From Terrimicrobiaceae bacterium (GTDB taxonomy: Bacteria > Verrucomicrobiota > Verrucomicrobiia > Chthoniobacterales > Terrimicrobiaceae), in contig JAGYIV010000016.1 of NCBI GenBank assembly GCA_018402345.1, forward strand, positions 246,188 to 310,187: a stretch of 64,000 bases of DNA. Direction: 5' to 3'. This document shows positions 18,125 to 27,023 of this stretch, in pieces. Position numbers and translations under genes: made by a program. Numbering within the stretch: position 1 is the stretch's first letter; each line of letters starts with the position of its first letter. Under the pieces are notes generated by a model. The model had not been told where the DNA came from. It saw nothing but the letters and a program-made list of their open reading frames with translations, and did no database searches.

Positions 18125-19249
18125 ATGGACTCCCTATGGCATCGACTTGGTTGGAGCCGTTCGGAAAAAACGGCAGCGGGCGGCCGCAGTCCGCAGCTCG
18201 ACGGGTTGAGGGGAATTGCGATTCTGGCCGTAGTCTTGCACCACTCGGGCATCCGCCCGGATCACTTTTTTGACTGGGGACCCTTCGGGGTGCGGTTGTT
18301 TTTTGTGTTGAGCGCGTTCCTGATCACGCGCTCGCTGTGGAATCTCGGCGGGTCGGCGATGTATCTGCAGGAGTTGAAAAAATTCCATCTTCGCCGGTTC
18401 GCCCGGTTGCTTCCGGCGTATCTGGCGGCGTTGCTTTTCGGTGTGTTGGCCGGCATGGAGGAGGTGAGGGAATCCTTGTTATGGCACCTCGGGTTTCTTT
18501 CAAATTTCCACCTGGCCCAACTTGGGTGGTTCCCGGCGGCCACCGGGCACTTTTGGTCCCTCGCGGTGCAGGAGCAGTTCTACATCGTGTGGCCGTTTGT
18601 GTTGTTGGCGGTTCCCTTCCGCTTATTTCCGTGGGCGGCGATGGGGCTTGTGGTGTTTGGATACGGGTTCCGCGTGTGGTGTCTCGAGACGGATGTGCCG
18701 GAGTTCTGGCGTTGGTTCATGCTGCCCGGTTCCGTGGACTCCTTCGCCATGGGGGGGCTGCTTGCGTGGGTCCAGTGCCGCCATGGATTTCCGGCACTGC
18801 ATGGGGGCAGGACAGGATTCCGTATCGCGGCGGCGGGTGTTCTTGTGCTGTGGATTGTCAACCGTGCGATCCGCTTTTACCCGGTGTCTCCCTGGGTAGC
18901 TGCCATGCCCGAGGTTCTGGAGGCGGTGGTGGCTGCAGCGCTGGTGCTGGTCAGCGCGGTCGGTGTCGGGGGAACCGTCGGGTGGGTGTTGAGCCTGCGT
19001 CCGCTGCGGTTTTTGGGAGGGATCAGCTACGGGGTCTTTGTTTACCACCTTGTCCTTTTCCACCTCATGGAACCTGGGTTGGCGCAATACGGCATCACGC
19101 GCCAGTCACACCCGGTGGCGGTGGCGGCGTTGATCTTGGGGGTCACTGTGCCCATCGCCATGCTGTCTTGGAGGTTTCTCGAGCAACCGGTCATCAATGC
19201 CATGAAGGGGAACCCGGCGGTGTCGGATCCGTCGCGCAATCGCGCTTGA
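18125..19249 (+). CDS. Acyltransferase 3 family membrane protein (OafA/YrhL-like)
   Basis: A 374-residue multipass membrane acyltransferase. The signature QLDGLRGIAILAVVLHHSG is at residues ~23-42, with the catalytic-type His pair, then FGVRLFFVLSAFLITRSL, the FHLRRFARLLPAY motif, and GHFWSLAVQEQFYIVWP. About ten hydrophobic segments continue to the C-terminus. Relatives O-acetylate or otherwise acylate surface polysaccharides, lipid A or antibiotics at the cytoplasmic membrane. It precedes an MGDG-synthase-like glycosyltransferase, so a joint envelope-glycan or glycolipid role is plausible but unproven. Confidence 0.88.
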   Translation: MDSLWHRLGWSRSEKTAAGGRSPQLDGLRGIAILAVVLHHSGIRPDHFFDWGPFGVRLFFVLSAFLITRSLWNLGGSAMYLQELKKFHLRRFARLLPAYLAALLFGVLAGMEEVRESLLWHLGFLSNFHLAQLGWFPAATGHFWSLAVQEQFYIVWPFVLLAVPFRLFPWAAMGLVVFGYGFRVWCLETDVPEFWRWFMLPGSVDSFAMGGLLAWVQCRHGFPALHGGRTGFRIAAAGVLVLWIVNRAIRFYPVSPWVAAMPEVLEAVVAAALVLVSAVGVGGTVGWVLSLRPLRFLGGISYGVFVYHLVLFHLMEPGLAQYGITRQSHPVAVAALILGVTVPIAMLSWRFLEQPVINAMKGNPAVSDPSRNRA

Positions 19250-19258
19250 GGTCGGGCA

Positions 19259-20467
19259 ATGCCTGGAGCAGGTTGGCCGCACATGGGAAAACGCGTTTTG
19301 ATCCTCTCGGCCTCGGTGGGTTCCGGCCACGTAAAAGCTGCTGAGGCGCTTGCCCAGGCGATGCGGAGCCGTCCGGATGTCGAGGAGGTGCTTTCGGACG
19401 ATTCGCTGGACCACACAAACGTGTTGCACCGGCAATTCTACTCCACGCTTTACACCAAGCTCTCGGCGATGATGCCCGAGTTTCTGGGGTGGTGGTATGA
19501 AAAGAGCGACGATCCGTGGGTGGCCGACAAGGGGCGGCTCGCGATCGACCTGCCGCAGGCGTTGCCGTTGATGAATCTGGTGAGGGAATTCCGTCCTGAT
19601 GTGATCCTGTGCACGCATTTCATGCCCGCGGGAGTGATCTCCTGGCTGATCGCCAACGGAAAACTGGAGGCGAGGCTGGGGGTGGTGGTTACGGATTTTC
19701 ATTTTCACGCCTTTTGGATCACGCGGGCATTCAACTGGTATTTCGTCGCGCAGGAAGAGGACAGGATTCACATGGAGGCCCTCGGGTTGCCCGCCGACCG
19801 CATCGAGGCGACCGGCATTCCTGTCGAATCCGCGTTTGCTGCACCTGTGGACCGCGAGGCTGTCCTGAGGCGTCATGGGTTGGATCCCGCGAAGCCCATG
19901 GTGCTTGTCGCCGGGGGGTCGCTGGGGTTGAGTCCCGCGACGGCGGTTGTGCGCCAGTTGCTCCAGGTGAAGCGCGACTTCCAAGCGGTCGTGGTGTGCG
20001 GAAAAAACGAAGAGATGCAGGCCGGTGTGCGGGCGTTGATTTCGGGACGGGAGGCCGATTTCCGGGTGTTCGGCTACACGGGCGAGATGGCTGATTTCAT
20101 GGGGGCGGCGTCGGTATTGATGAGCAAGCCTGGGGGCATGACCACGGCGGAGGCGCTGGCACGGGGGGTGCCGATGATGATTCTTGATCCGATCGGGGGG
20201 CAGGAGGAGAGAAATTCCGATGTGCTGCTCGAGGCGGGGGCCGCATTGAAATGCTCGGAAGTGACTCTGGTCGGACACAAGCTTCGGCGGTTGCTTGACG
20301 AGCCTGGCTTGCGCGAGCGCATGGCGGCGAATGCCCGTGCCCTCGGGCGTCCCCATGCCGCTGCGGAGATCGCGCGGATCGTCCTCGAGAGTCCTGAGCG
20401 AAAACCCGTGGTGATTTCCAAACTCCGCGAAAAGGTGCTGCGCAAACGCGTGGTTGAGGGAACGTGA
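19259..20467 (+). CDS. MGDG-synthase-like glycolipid glycosyltransferase
   Basis: A 402-residue GT28/MGDG synthase-like enzyme. The N-terminal half carries VLILSASVGSGHVKAAEAL and the VVTDFHFHAFW segment of the acceptor domain. The C-terminal nucleotide-sugar site is visible as LVAGGSLGLSPATAV, VCGKNEEM and MSKPGGMTTAEALARGVPMMI. Family members add galactose or glucose to diacylglycerol at the inner membrane face. Either ATG 19259 (GAGGT ribosome site 7 bases upstream) or ATG 19283 (MGKRVLI, closer to family starts) could be used. It directly follows the acyltransferase and is 4 bases ahead of the GH1 gene. Confidence 0.85.
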   Translation: MPGAGWPHMGKRVLILSASVGSGHVKAAEALAQAMRSRPDVEEVLSDDSLDHTNVLHRQFYSTLYTKLSAMMPEFLGWWYEKSDDPWVADKGRLAIDLPQALPLMNLVREFRPDVILCTHFMPAGVISWLIANGKLEARLGVVVTDFHFHAFWITRAFNWYFVAQEEDRIHMEALGLPADRIEATGIPVESAFAAPVDREAVLRRHGLDPAKPMVLVAGGSLGLSPATAVVRQLLQVKRDFQAVVVCGKNEEMQAGVRALISGREADFRVFGYTGEMADFMGAASVLMSKPGGMTTAEALARGVPMMILDPIGGQEERNSDVLLEAGAALKCSEVTLVGHKLRRLLDEPGLRERMAANARALGRPHAAAEIARIVLESPERKPVVISKLREKVLRKRVVEGT

Positions 20468-20471
20468 GTCG

Positions 20472-21998
20472 ATGGATGCGCGAATGATTGATCATCCGTT
20501 TCTAATCGGTGTGGCGACCTCGGGCTACCAGAGCGAGGGTGGCTACAACGAGCGCGGAAGGCCCTACAACAACTGGGGGGCCTGCGAGGAGGCGGGGCGT
20601 GTGGCGAAGACCGGACAGGCGGTGGACTTCTGGAACCGTTACAGGGGGGACTTCGGTCTGGCCCGCGGCATGGGGTTGAACGCCTTCCGGCTCAGCATCG
20701 AGTGGGCGAGGGTGCAGCCGACCCGCACCAGCGCGGCTGGGCACGCGCCGGAGTTCGATTTGGAGGCGATCGATGCCTATGCCGAGAGGATTTGCGCCTG
20801 CCGGGAGGAGGGCCTCGAGCCGGTTGTCACGCTGCACCATTTCACACATCCGGCTTGGCTGGGGGTGGATGCCTGGTTGGATGACGGGACGCCTGCGGCA
20901 TTCGAGCGGTATGTCGGTGTGGTGTTGCGTCGTTTGAACGACCGCCTTGCCGACAGGCACGGCCAAGCCCCAGTGCGGTGGTATGTGACATTGAACGAGC
21001 CGAACATGCTCGTCCTGAACACGTATCTGAGCAGGTATTTTCCCGGCGGCGGGGAGGCTGGGATTCCTGTCGGATTACGGGCCTACAACCGCCTCCTTTC
21101 GGCCCATGTGCTCGCCTACAACACGATTCACGATCTTTATGAGGAGCGAGGGTGGGACACTCCGAAGGTGTCGATGAACACGTTTTGCAGCGATGTGTAT
21201 TGGTCTGAGAAAATGCTCCTCGACCTGCTGTGTGTGCAGGAGCGGGGAGTGCCGGAATCGGGGCTGATCGACTACTTTTTGGAGCGGGCTGGGAATTTGT
21301 CGCGGTATTTCCTGAAAGCCGCTCTGGGGCGCCGAAGGGACCCCGCGGCGATCGCCGGTGCTGGATTGCACAGCCTGGTGAACCGGTTTGTCCCCCGAGC
21401 GGCGACAGCCGCGAATATGAGATTTTTCCTCGATACGGCGAGAAGGGCGAAACGCGACCGAACGCTGGATTTCCTGGGATTGGATTACTACGACCCGTTT
21501 GCCAGCCATGTGTTCCGTTTGCCGGATTTTTCGGATTTGGAATTCCGCAGTGCGAGTATCCGCGCCCATTTGTTGGATGTGCTGACGAGCAAGTGGTGGG
21601 ACTGGCATTTTCTCCCCGAGGGGTTGTCGGCCTTCTGCCGCCACTATGCGGCCGAGTTTCCCGGGCTTGGCATTTTGATCGCGGAGAACGGTATGGCACA
21701 GCGCTCGTCGCAGGACGGCGCGCAATCCGTGCCCCGGAAGGACGGTCTCACGCGCAGTGCCTACCTTGAGGCGCATCTGGGCGAGGTGCGCCGCATGCGG
21801 CAAGACGGAGTGCCCTTGCTTGGTTACCTGCACTGGTCGCTGACCGACAACTACGAGTGGGGCTCGTTCACGCCGCGCTTTGGGCTGTATCGCGTGGATT
21901 ATCCGGGAGGGTTGCGGCGACTTGAGACGGATCACCTCGGTGACAATCCCTCGGAAACCTATCGCCGGTTGGTGCGGGAGTTTGGTTTTTATGTATAA
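20472..21998 (+). CDS. Glycoside hydrolase family 1 (beta-glucosidase type)
   Basis: A 508-residue GH1 enzyme of the (beta/alpha)8 clan. It begins HPFLIGVATSGYQSEGG, has the HHFTHPAWL substrate loop, the acid/base Glu in VTLNEPNMLVLN and the nucleophile Glu in ILIAENGMA, and closes with GYLHWSLTDNYEWGSFTPRFGLYRVD. Both catalytic residues are present, so it should be active on beta-glycosides; sugar preference cannot be read from sequence. ATG 20472 lies 4 bases after the glycosyltransferase stop. No signal peptide is evident, so it is cytoplasmic. Co-location with a glycolipid glycosyltransferase hints at glycan turnover (inference). Confidence 0.93.
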   Translation: MDARMIDHPFLIGVATSGYQSEGGYNERGRPYNNWGACEEAGRVAKTGQAVDFWNRYRGDFGLARGMGLNAFRLSIEWARVQPTRTSAAGHAPEFDLEAIDAYAERICACREEGLEPVVTLHHFTHPAWLGVDAWLDDGTPAAFERYVGVVLRRLNDRLADRHGQAPVRWYVTLNEPNMLVLNTYLSRYFPGGGEAGIPVGLRAYNRLLSAHVLAYNTIHDLYEERGWDTPKVSMNTFCSDVYWSEKMLLDLLCVQERGVPESGLIDYFLERAGNLSRYFLKAALGRRRDPAAIAGAGLHSLVNRFVPRAATAANMRFFLDTARRAKRDRTLDFLGLDYYDPFASHVFRLPDFSDLEFRSASIRAHLLDVLTSKWWDWHFLPEGLSAFCRHYAAEFPGLGILIAENGMAQRSSQDGAQSVPRKDGLTRSAYLEAHLGEVRRMRQDGVPLLGYLHWSLTDNYEWGSFTPRFGLYRVDYPGGLRRLETDHLGDNPSETYRRLVREFGFYV

Positions 21999-22057
21999 TA
22001 TTCCCGTTGAATAATATGAAATAATATTTTGAAGGGCCTGCATCCGATCTGGCTCCT

Positions 22058-22073
22058 TGGCATCGAACCTGCT
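22058..22073 (+). promoter_or_regulatory. Candidate sigma-54 promoter for glutamine synthetase
   Basis: TGGCATCGAACCTGCT matches the -24/-12 sigma-54 consensus TGGCACGNNNNTTGCW with GG and GC exactly 12 bases apart and three other mismatches. Transcription would start near 22085, about 80 bases before the GSII ATG. Sigma-54 control of nitrogen-assimilation genes through NtrC-type activators is well established. No rpoN or ntrC gene is in the window. Confidence 0.5.
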
Positions 22074-22164
22074 TAATTCTCAACGCCGTTAGGGAATCCG
22101 GGAAAAACCAATAAAAAAGCTACACCAGGCGGCCTGGTCTGCTCAAAAAAAGACAAAACAACAC

Positions 22165-23184
22165 ATGGCTAAATACAAACTCGAATATATCTGGCTGGAT
22201 GGCTACGAACCCGTCGCCAACCTCCGGAGCAAAACCACGATCAAGGATTTCAATGCGTTCCCCAATTTGGAGGATCTCCCGGTTTGGGGATTCGATGGTA
22301 GCTCCACCCGACAGGCCGAGGGGGTCAGCTCCGATTGCCTTCTTAAGCCGGTGGCTTATTTCCCTGATTCCACCCGTAAAAATGGTGTGCTGGTCATGTG
22401 CGAAGTGCTTATGCCTGACGGGTCGCCGCATCCCTCGAATTCACGCGCAACGATCCTCGATGATCCAGACGCATGGTTCGGGTTCGAGCAGGAGTATTTT
22501 CTCTACCAAAACGGGCGGCCGCTCGGGTTCCCTGCCGAGGGATTTCCGCCGCCCCAGGGCCTCTACTACACCGGTGTGGGCTACAGCTCCGTCGGTGATA
22601 TCGCCCGCGAGATTGTCGAGCAGCATCTCGACATCTGTCTGGACGCAGGCATCAACCACGAGGGCATCAATGCCGAGGTGGCGAAGGGCCAGTGGGAGTT
22701 TCAAATCTTCGGCAAAGGCTCGAAGCGTGCCGCCGACGAGGTATGGGTCGCCCGCTACATCCTCGAGCGCCTCTGCGAGCAATACGGCGTGGACGTGAAC
22801 TACCACTGCAAACCGCTCGGCAAGGACTTCGACTGGAACGGTTCCGGAATGCACTCGAACTTCTCGACCAAATTCTTGCGCGAAACCGGCGGGAAAGAAT
22901 ACTTCGAGAAGCTCATGGCCGCCTTCGACAAATACAAGAACGAGCACATCGCTGTTTACGGTCCGGACAACCACCTGCGCCTGACCGGTCTCCACGAGAC
23001 CCAGTCGATCGACAAATTCAACTACGGTGTCGCCAACCGCGGGGCCTCGATTCGTATCCCGCACAGCTTCGTGAACAACGACTACAAGGGATACCTTGAA
23101 GACCGCCGCCCGAACTCTCAAGGCGATCCCTACAAAATCGCCAGCCGCATCCTGCAAACGATCGCGACCGTTCCCACGGCCTGA
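22165..23184 (+). CDS. Glutamine synthetase, type II (eukaryote-like)
   Basis: A 339-residue GSII, the short eukaryote-type glutamine synthetase that makes glutamine from glutamate, ammonia and ATP in the cytoplasm. It begins YKLEYIWLDGYEPVANLRSKT. It carries the beta-grasp signature PVWGFDGSSTRQAEG (residues ~40-55), FGFEQEYFLY with metal-binding Glu, the GINHEGINAEVAKGQWEFQ ATP-site region, and NRGASIRIP near the C-terminus. Bacterial GSI is about 470 residues, so length also supports GSII. Upstream is a candidate sigma-54 promoter (22058-22073) and downstream a strong hairpin terminator, so it is a single-gene transcript. Confidence 0.95.
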   Translation: MAKYKLEYIWLDGYEPVANLRSKTTIKDFNAFPNLEDLPVWGFDGSSTRQAEGVSSDCLLKPVAYFPDSTRKNGVLVMCEVLMPDGSPHPSNSRATILDDPDAWFGFEQEYFLYQNGRPLGFPAEGFPPPQGLYYTGVGYSSVGDIAREIVEQHLDICLDAGINHEGINAEVAKGQWEFQIFGKGSKRAADEVWVARYILERLCEQYGVDVNYHCKPLGKDFDWNGSGMHSNFSTKFLRETGGKEYFEKLMAAFDKYKNEHIAVYGPDNHLRLTGLHETQSIDKFNYGVANRGASIRIPHSFVNNDYKGYLEDRRPNSQGDPYKIASRILQTIATVPTA

Positions 23185-23204
23185 TCCACTGGAGGGATTC
23201 CTTC

Positions 23205-23238
23205 AACGCCGCCCGGGCATGTTCCGGGCGGCGTTTTT
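23205..23238 (+). terminator. Rho-independent terminator after glutamine synthetase
   Basis: A perfect 12-bp stem (AACGCCGCCCGG / CCGGGCGGCGTT) with a 7-base loop is followed by a run of T from 23234, 20 bases after the GSII stop. It also separates this gene from the convergent FUSC gene on the minus strand. Confidence 0.92.
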
Positions 23239-23275
23239 CGTTTTGAAACGCCTTGGGACAACGTCGCCTTGGGGG

Positions 23276-24277
23276 TCATTTTTGAGCGAGGCTGAAATTT
23301 TTCATCTGCTCGGGGGGGTCGGAGAAAGGTGATGAAAAGCCGCTACAGTGCTTGTGCAGCCAGACGGCGGCGCATCCGATGGATAATCCGGCAAGCACCG
23401 CACACATGCGCTCCAGCGATCCCCACATGAACTGCTCGGGCTGGGGAAGGATGGTTCCCATCACCCCAAAAATGGCACCCGCCTGGCGGCATGCCGATGT
23501 GATGGTGGCAAACCGCTCAGCCATCCAAGCGAAGCCACCCATGGCAAGCACCAAGCCCAGAAGATAAAAAGCCACGTCGTTGCCCGCGCCGCTGGTGATG
23601 ATGACGAACCCTATTGCCGCGCCGGCACCGAGCAGACCACCGAGGAATCTTTGACCGATGGCGGCAGCGCCTCGACCGAGGGCAAGCGCGGTGGTGACGG
23701 ATGCCACGACCGTTACGGTCGGTTGGGTGGGGAGAACGGCGCAGGAGATGACGAGCGACATCACGGCGGCCAGGCCGATGGCCAGGGCCGAAGTGTGATT
23801 TGAGCCGCGATGTTCATTTTTTGGAAACGCAAAAACCCACCCCGCGAAAGCGCTGCAGATCGAGGCGGTGATCAACGAGGCAAGATGCGCGAGTCCGAAG
23901 GGCAAATCCCGCGCCGGAAACACAAAACCCACGGCAACCATCGAGGCGATGCCCATGCAGAAAAGAATGGCGCTGGCCATGTCGCGGTGTCTCGCGACGA
24001 ACGATGTCCCCCCGCCCGCGAGGAGGAAAAACAGGGGAAGGGAAACCCATTGTTCGTTCGGGGCGAGGGTGAGAATCGCGACCCCGCAGAGCGAACCAGC
24101 GGTGGCCGAGGCAAGGCGGCTGAAAAAGACCGGAGCCGATGTGCAGGGAGCACCAGCGATCAGTTGCGCCGCAAGGATCGCGAGGAAGGGCTGAGGCACA
24201 TGCAATGCCCCCACGGTCAGCGCGGTCAGGCCGACCGACAGGCCCAGACGGAACGCCCCGCGCGTGGCATCAGTCAT
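23276..24277 (-). CDS. FUSC-like membrane protein (second efflux module)
   Basis: A 333-residue membrane protein with roughly ten hydrophobic segments in two blocks (residues ~10-165 and 175-320). The pattern ALHVPQPFLAILAAQL...GSLCGVAILTL resembles the FUSC-like domain, repeated once. It lacks the large soluble region of the FUSC protein at 6095-8296, so it is a shorter variant. ATG 24277 overlaps the adaptor gene stop by 8 bases, making DUF1656-HlyD-FUSC a coupled unit. It probably forms the inner-membrane component of a tripartite exporter with the divergent TolC gene. The substrate is unknown. Confidence 0.78.
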   Translation of the reverse strand: MTDATRGAFRLGLSVGLTALTVGALHVPQPFLAILAAQLIAGAPCTSAPVFFSRLASATAGSLCGVAILTLAPNEQWVSLPLFFLLAGGGTSFVARHRDMASAILFCMGIASMVAVGFVFPARDLPFGLAHLASLITASICSAFAGWVFAFPKNEHRGSNHTSALAIGLAAVMSLVISCAVLPTQPTVTVVASVTTALALGRGAAAIGQRFLGGLLGAGAAIGFVIITSGAGNDVAFYLLGLVLAMGGFAWMAERFATITSACRQAGAIFGVMGTILPQPEQFMWGSLERMCAVLAGLSIGCAAVWLHKHCSGFSSPFSDPPEQMKNFSLAQK

Positions 24278-25367
24278 TTCGAACTGGAGGCGTGAAGCCT
24301 TGTTCCTCGATGGATTTGGTTTTTTCCAACTGCCCGAGATCCGCCTCCGAGCGCGTGTCCACAACAACAGCAGCCCGGCCGCCCATGCGGAAATCCCCTT
24401 TGTTTTCGATGAGGATTCTCACGGGGAAGCGTTGGGCGAGTTGGATGAAATCAAAGGTCGGCTGCACTCTTGCGAACACTCCCTCGCCGCCCGGTTGGGC
24501 TTGCGACGCGGTGCCGAGTGGGAAGACCGCCTTCGGGATCCCCTGCACGATGCCGCTGACGGGGTTTTCGCGTTGGGACATGAGAAACACACGCGCCCGC
24601 TGCCCAGGGCGGATGCGGCGAAGGTCGGTTTCACGGAAGTTTGCCAGCACGAACCACGCGGACTCGTCCACGAGGGAAAACATCTGCTCACCCGTTGCGG
24701 CGTAGCTGCCTGGAGCGATCTGGAGATTCGTCACGGTTCCAGCACAGGGTGCAAAAACTTTGCAGTAGGAAACCTTCAGTTCGGCATCGCGCAGGGTGGC
24801 GGCGGCTTGCTCAATGCGAGTGTTCCTCCCCTCGAACTCGCCAAGTTTGTTGCGGGCGCGCTCGAGTGCGGCCTCGGCTTCGCGAACCACCGCGCGGGTG
24901 CTTTCGGCCTCGGTCTGTGCGCGTTGCACCCTGTCGGCGGAGGCGAAGTTCCCTTCCAGAAGCGGCTTGAGACGCTCGTAGTGGGACCCGGCATAGGTGG
25001 CGCGGGCCTGCCTTTCGCGCAATGCGGCCTCGGCGGCGGCGATCTCGTCGCGGAGGGCGTTGACTTCGAGAGCCGTGAGGTCGAGTTGAGCCTTTGCGCG
25101 CGCCATCTCGGCCTGGTAAGGGCGGGCATCGAGTTCGAAGAGAAGGTCTCCGGTGTTTACCCGCTGGTTGGCGACCACGTGCAAGCGCACAATCGTGCCG
25201 CCGACCTGGGGAGCGATCCCCACGACATTCGCACGCACCTCGGCATCCTCCGTGCGCGGAAAGACACGCAGGTTCCCGGCAACCGCCCACATGGATGCCG
25301 CCGCCGCGGCGAGCAATGCAGCGCGCAGAATCCAAACCAAGGGGCGATTTGGAGATTGGGAGTTCAC
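24270..25367 (-). CDS. HlyD-family periplasmic adaptor (second efflux module)
   Basis: A 365-residue membrane fusion protein. The N-terminal anchor is LVWILRAALLAAAAASMWAV. The lipoyl half follows (VGGTIVRLHVVANQRVNTGDLLFELD), then a long coiled-coil hairpin (residues ~100-200, Ala/Glu/Arg-rich), the second lipoyl half (CAGTVTNLQIAPGSYAATGEQMFSLVD) and a beta-barrel. The longer hairpin than in the 4955-5812 adaptor should reach a TolC tunnel directly. The start is GTG 25367, which overlaps the DUF1656 stop as GTGA; upstream in-frame codons fall inside that gene. Confidence 0.88.
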   Translation of the reverse strand: MNSQSPNRPLVWILRAALLAAAAASMWAVAGNLRVFPRTEDAEVRANVVGIAPQVGGTIVRLHVVANQRVNTGDLLFELDARPYQAEMARAKAQLDLTALEVNALRDEIAAAEAALRERQARATYAGSHYERLKPLLEGNFASADRVQRAQTEAESTRAVVREAEAALERARNKLGEFEGRNTRIEQAAATLRDAELKVSYCKVFAPCAGTVTNLQIAPGSYAATGEQMFSLVDESAWFVLANFRETDLRRIRPGQRARVFLMSQRENPVSGIVQGIPKAVFPLGTASQAQPGGEGVFARVQPTFDFIQLAQRFPVRILIENKGDFRMGGRAAVVVDTRSEADLGQLEKTKSIEEQGFTPPVRND

Positions 25368-25618
25368 GCTGCGGAGAAAAATACAAGCCAGACCGCGCAT
25401 GTCATCAACGCAAAAAGGGCGGGATACATGAGGAACGGCGGCTGTAGGATCGCCGCCAGCCCGATCCTCGAGAGGATTTCGCCAACGAGCCAGGCGCCGA
25501 GCGTTCCCGCGATCATGCACCCGAGCCATGCGGGGAAATACGCTCCCGCGACTTCAATGAGCGGATCGCCTGGAGACTTGATCAACGCGAAGAGGGCGGG
25601 CAGTTTGGCGGGACTCAT
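25364..25618 (-). CDS. DUF1656-like small membrane protein (second efflux module)
   Basis: An 84-residue protein with two hydrophobic stretches (PAWLGCMIAGTLGAWLVGEIL and FLMYPALFALMTCAVWLVFF). It holds the same relative position as the DUF1656 gene at 5809-6024, directly before a HlyD adaptor and coupled to it by a GTGA overlap. Start ATG 25618 (MSPAKLPALF) is chosen; an ATG four codons upstream is equally possible. The divergent TolC gene begins 22 bases from this start, so the two promoters must overlap. Function within such modules is unknown. Confidence 0.65.
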   Translation of the reverse strand: MSPAKLPALFALIKSPGDPLIEVAGAYFPAWLGCMIAGTLGAWLVGEILSRIGLAAILQPPFLMYPALFALMTCAVWLVFFSAA

Positions 25619-25639
25619 GCAGTTCCACATAGATAGACG

Positions 25640-27001
25640 GTGGAGTTCCCGGTTTACAACGCGAATCCCCGTGGTTGCTGCCCTTGGAGTTGTTTTTTCA
25701 GTCTGTGTGGGCCGGGCAGCGCTTCACAAAAAATGCCCGTGTTCGAGTCATCGCGCGCCTATGACCTTGGGTCGCTGGTCGAGTTGGCGATGGCCAACAA
25801 TCCCAAGACCCGCGCGGCGTTGTTTTCGGCCCTGGCGTCGAAGGCAGCGGTCGGCGAAGCCCGGGCTCCCTACTATCCTCGGCTCTCCGCCGAATTCCTC
25901 GGAGGCTATGACAAATGGTATACACCGGCCACAGAGGCGCCGGATTTTTTTCGCCGCCAGCAGGCGACTGCTGTGCTCTCGATCGAATACCTTCTTTTGG
26001 ATTTCGGTCGCCGCGCCGCCGATGTGTCCCGCGCCGTGGCGTTGTTCGAGGCGGCGGGGTTGATGGTTGACCGGAAAGTCCAGGAGGTCGTCTTCGCTGT
26101 GCAGAGCAGGTATTTCGCCCACGAGGCGGCGCTCGCCAAGGAGGCCGCTGCCTCGTCGATGCTGGAGGCGGCGCGAACCGCTGTGGAAACAATCCGTCTT
26201 GAAGTCGAGACCGGGCTTTCCGCCAAGCCCGAGTTGCTGCAAGCCAAGCGGATTCTTCTGGATGCCGAATACGGCTTGGCCGCTGCAGCCGCTCTTTCCC
26301 GCAACACCCTCGGGGAGTTGTGCGTGGCTACCGGTTTGCCAGCCAATGCGCCGGTGCAGCTTTCGGCTGGCGATGCCTCGGCATCCACCGCGCCGCTTCG
26401 GGAAAATGTTGGTGGCTTAATCGAAAAGGCGCTCTCGATCAGGCCTGACCTTGCCGCCAAGGCCGGCGAAGTTCGAGCCAGCGAAGCCGCGACAAGGCGC
26501 GCGCAGGCGGATTTTTTGCCGGAGGTCCGGTTGCAGGCGGACTATGCCTATTCCGCCTTTCAATATGATTCCGAGACCGGTCCGAAATCGAATGCGAACG
26601 CCGCGGGCATCAACGGCTACGGAGCGTTTCTGAATGTCAAATGGGACCTCTTCGACGGCTTCGAGCGCGTCGAGAGGCTGCAAAAAAACGCCGCTGAGGA
26701 GGATGCCGCTCGGGAATCCCTCGAAGCCGCCCGACTCGATGCCTCGCGGGACGTCTGGACCTCCTATCATGACACCCTCAGCGCCTCGCGGCGTGTTGAT
26801 GCCGCCGAGGGCTTTGTCGCCTCGGCACGGGAGAATTTCCTTTCCATCGAGGCCGCTTCGCGCACCGGGCTCAGCCAAGTTTCGGAGCTGGCCGAAGCTG
26901 CCGGAATCTTGGCAGAGGCCCGGTTTGAACGTGCGGAGGCCCTCGCCGTCTACTTGACCACCGTCGCGGAGCTCGCCTTAGCAGTGGGTGCCGTGCGGTG
27001 A
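25640..27001 (+). CDS. TolC-family outer-membrane efflux protein
   Basis: A 453-residue outer-membrane factor. The N-terminus has a short hydrophobic Cys-rich leader (residues ~12-28), then YDLGSLVELAMANNPKTRAALF, the typical first TolC helix. Two structural repeats follow, each of long Ala/Glu-rich helices with a central strand pair (LQADYAYSAFQYD and NVKWDLFDGFERVERLQKN). The start is GTG 25640, divergent from the DUF1656-HlyD-FUSC genes, so the four genes probably encode one tripartite exporter. The leader does not fit a clean lipobox, so lipidation is uncertain. Confidence 0.85.
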   Translation: MEFPVYNANPRGCCPWSCFFSLCGPGSASQKMPVFESSRAYDLGSLVELAMANNPKTRAALFSALASKAAVGEARAPYYPRLSAEFLGGYDKWYTPATEAPDFFRRQQATAVLSIEYLLLDFGRRAADVSRAVALFEAAGLMVDRKVQEVVFAVQSRYFAHEAALAKEAAASSMLEAARTAVETIRLEVETGLSAKPELLQAKRILLDAEYGLAAAAALSRNTLGELCVATGLPANAPVQLSAGDASASTAPLRENVGGLIEKALSIRPDLAAKAGEVRASEAATRRAQADFLPEVRLQADYAYSAFQYDSETGPKSNANAAGINGYGAFLNVKWDLFDGFERVERLQKNAAEEDAARESLEAARLDASRDVWTSYHDTLSASRRVDAAEGFVASARENFLSIEAASRTGLSQVSELAEAAGILAEARFERAEALAVYLTTVAELALAVGAVR

Positions 27002-27023
27002 TGTTGGTGGCGCCGCCGAATGC

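Noticed and set aside
24264..26063. A 599-residue open frame on the plus strand across the second HlyD and DUF1656 genes
   Set aside because: It is antisense to well-supported genes, has no domain or motif, and long antisense frames are expected in GC-rich DNA.
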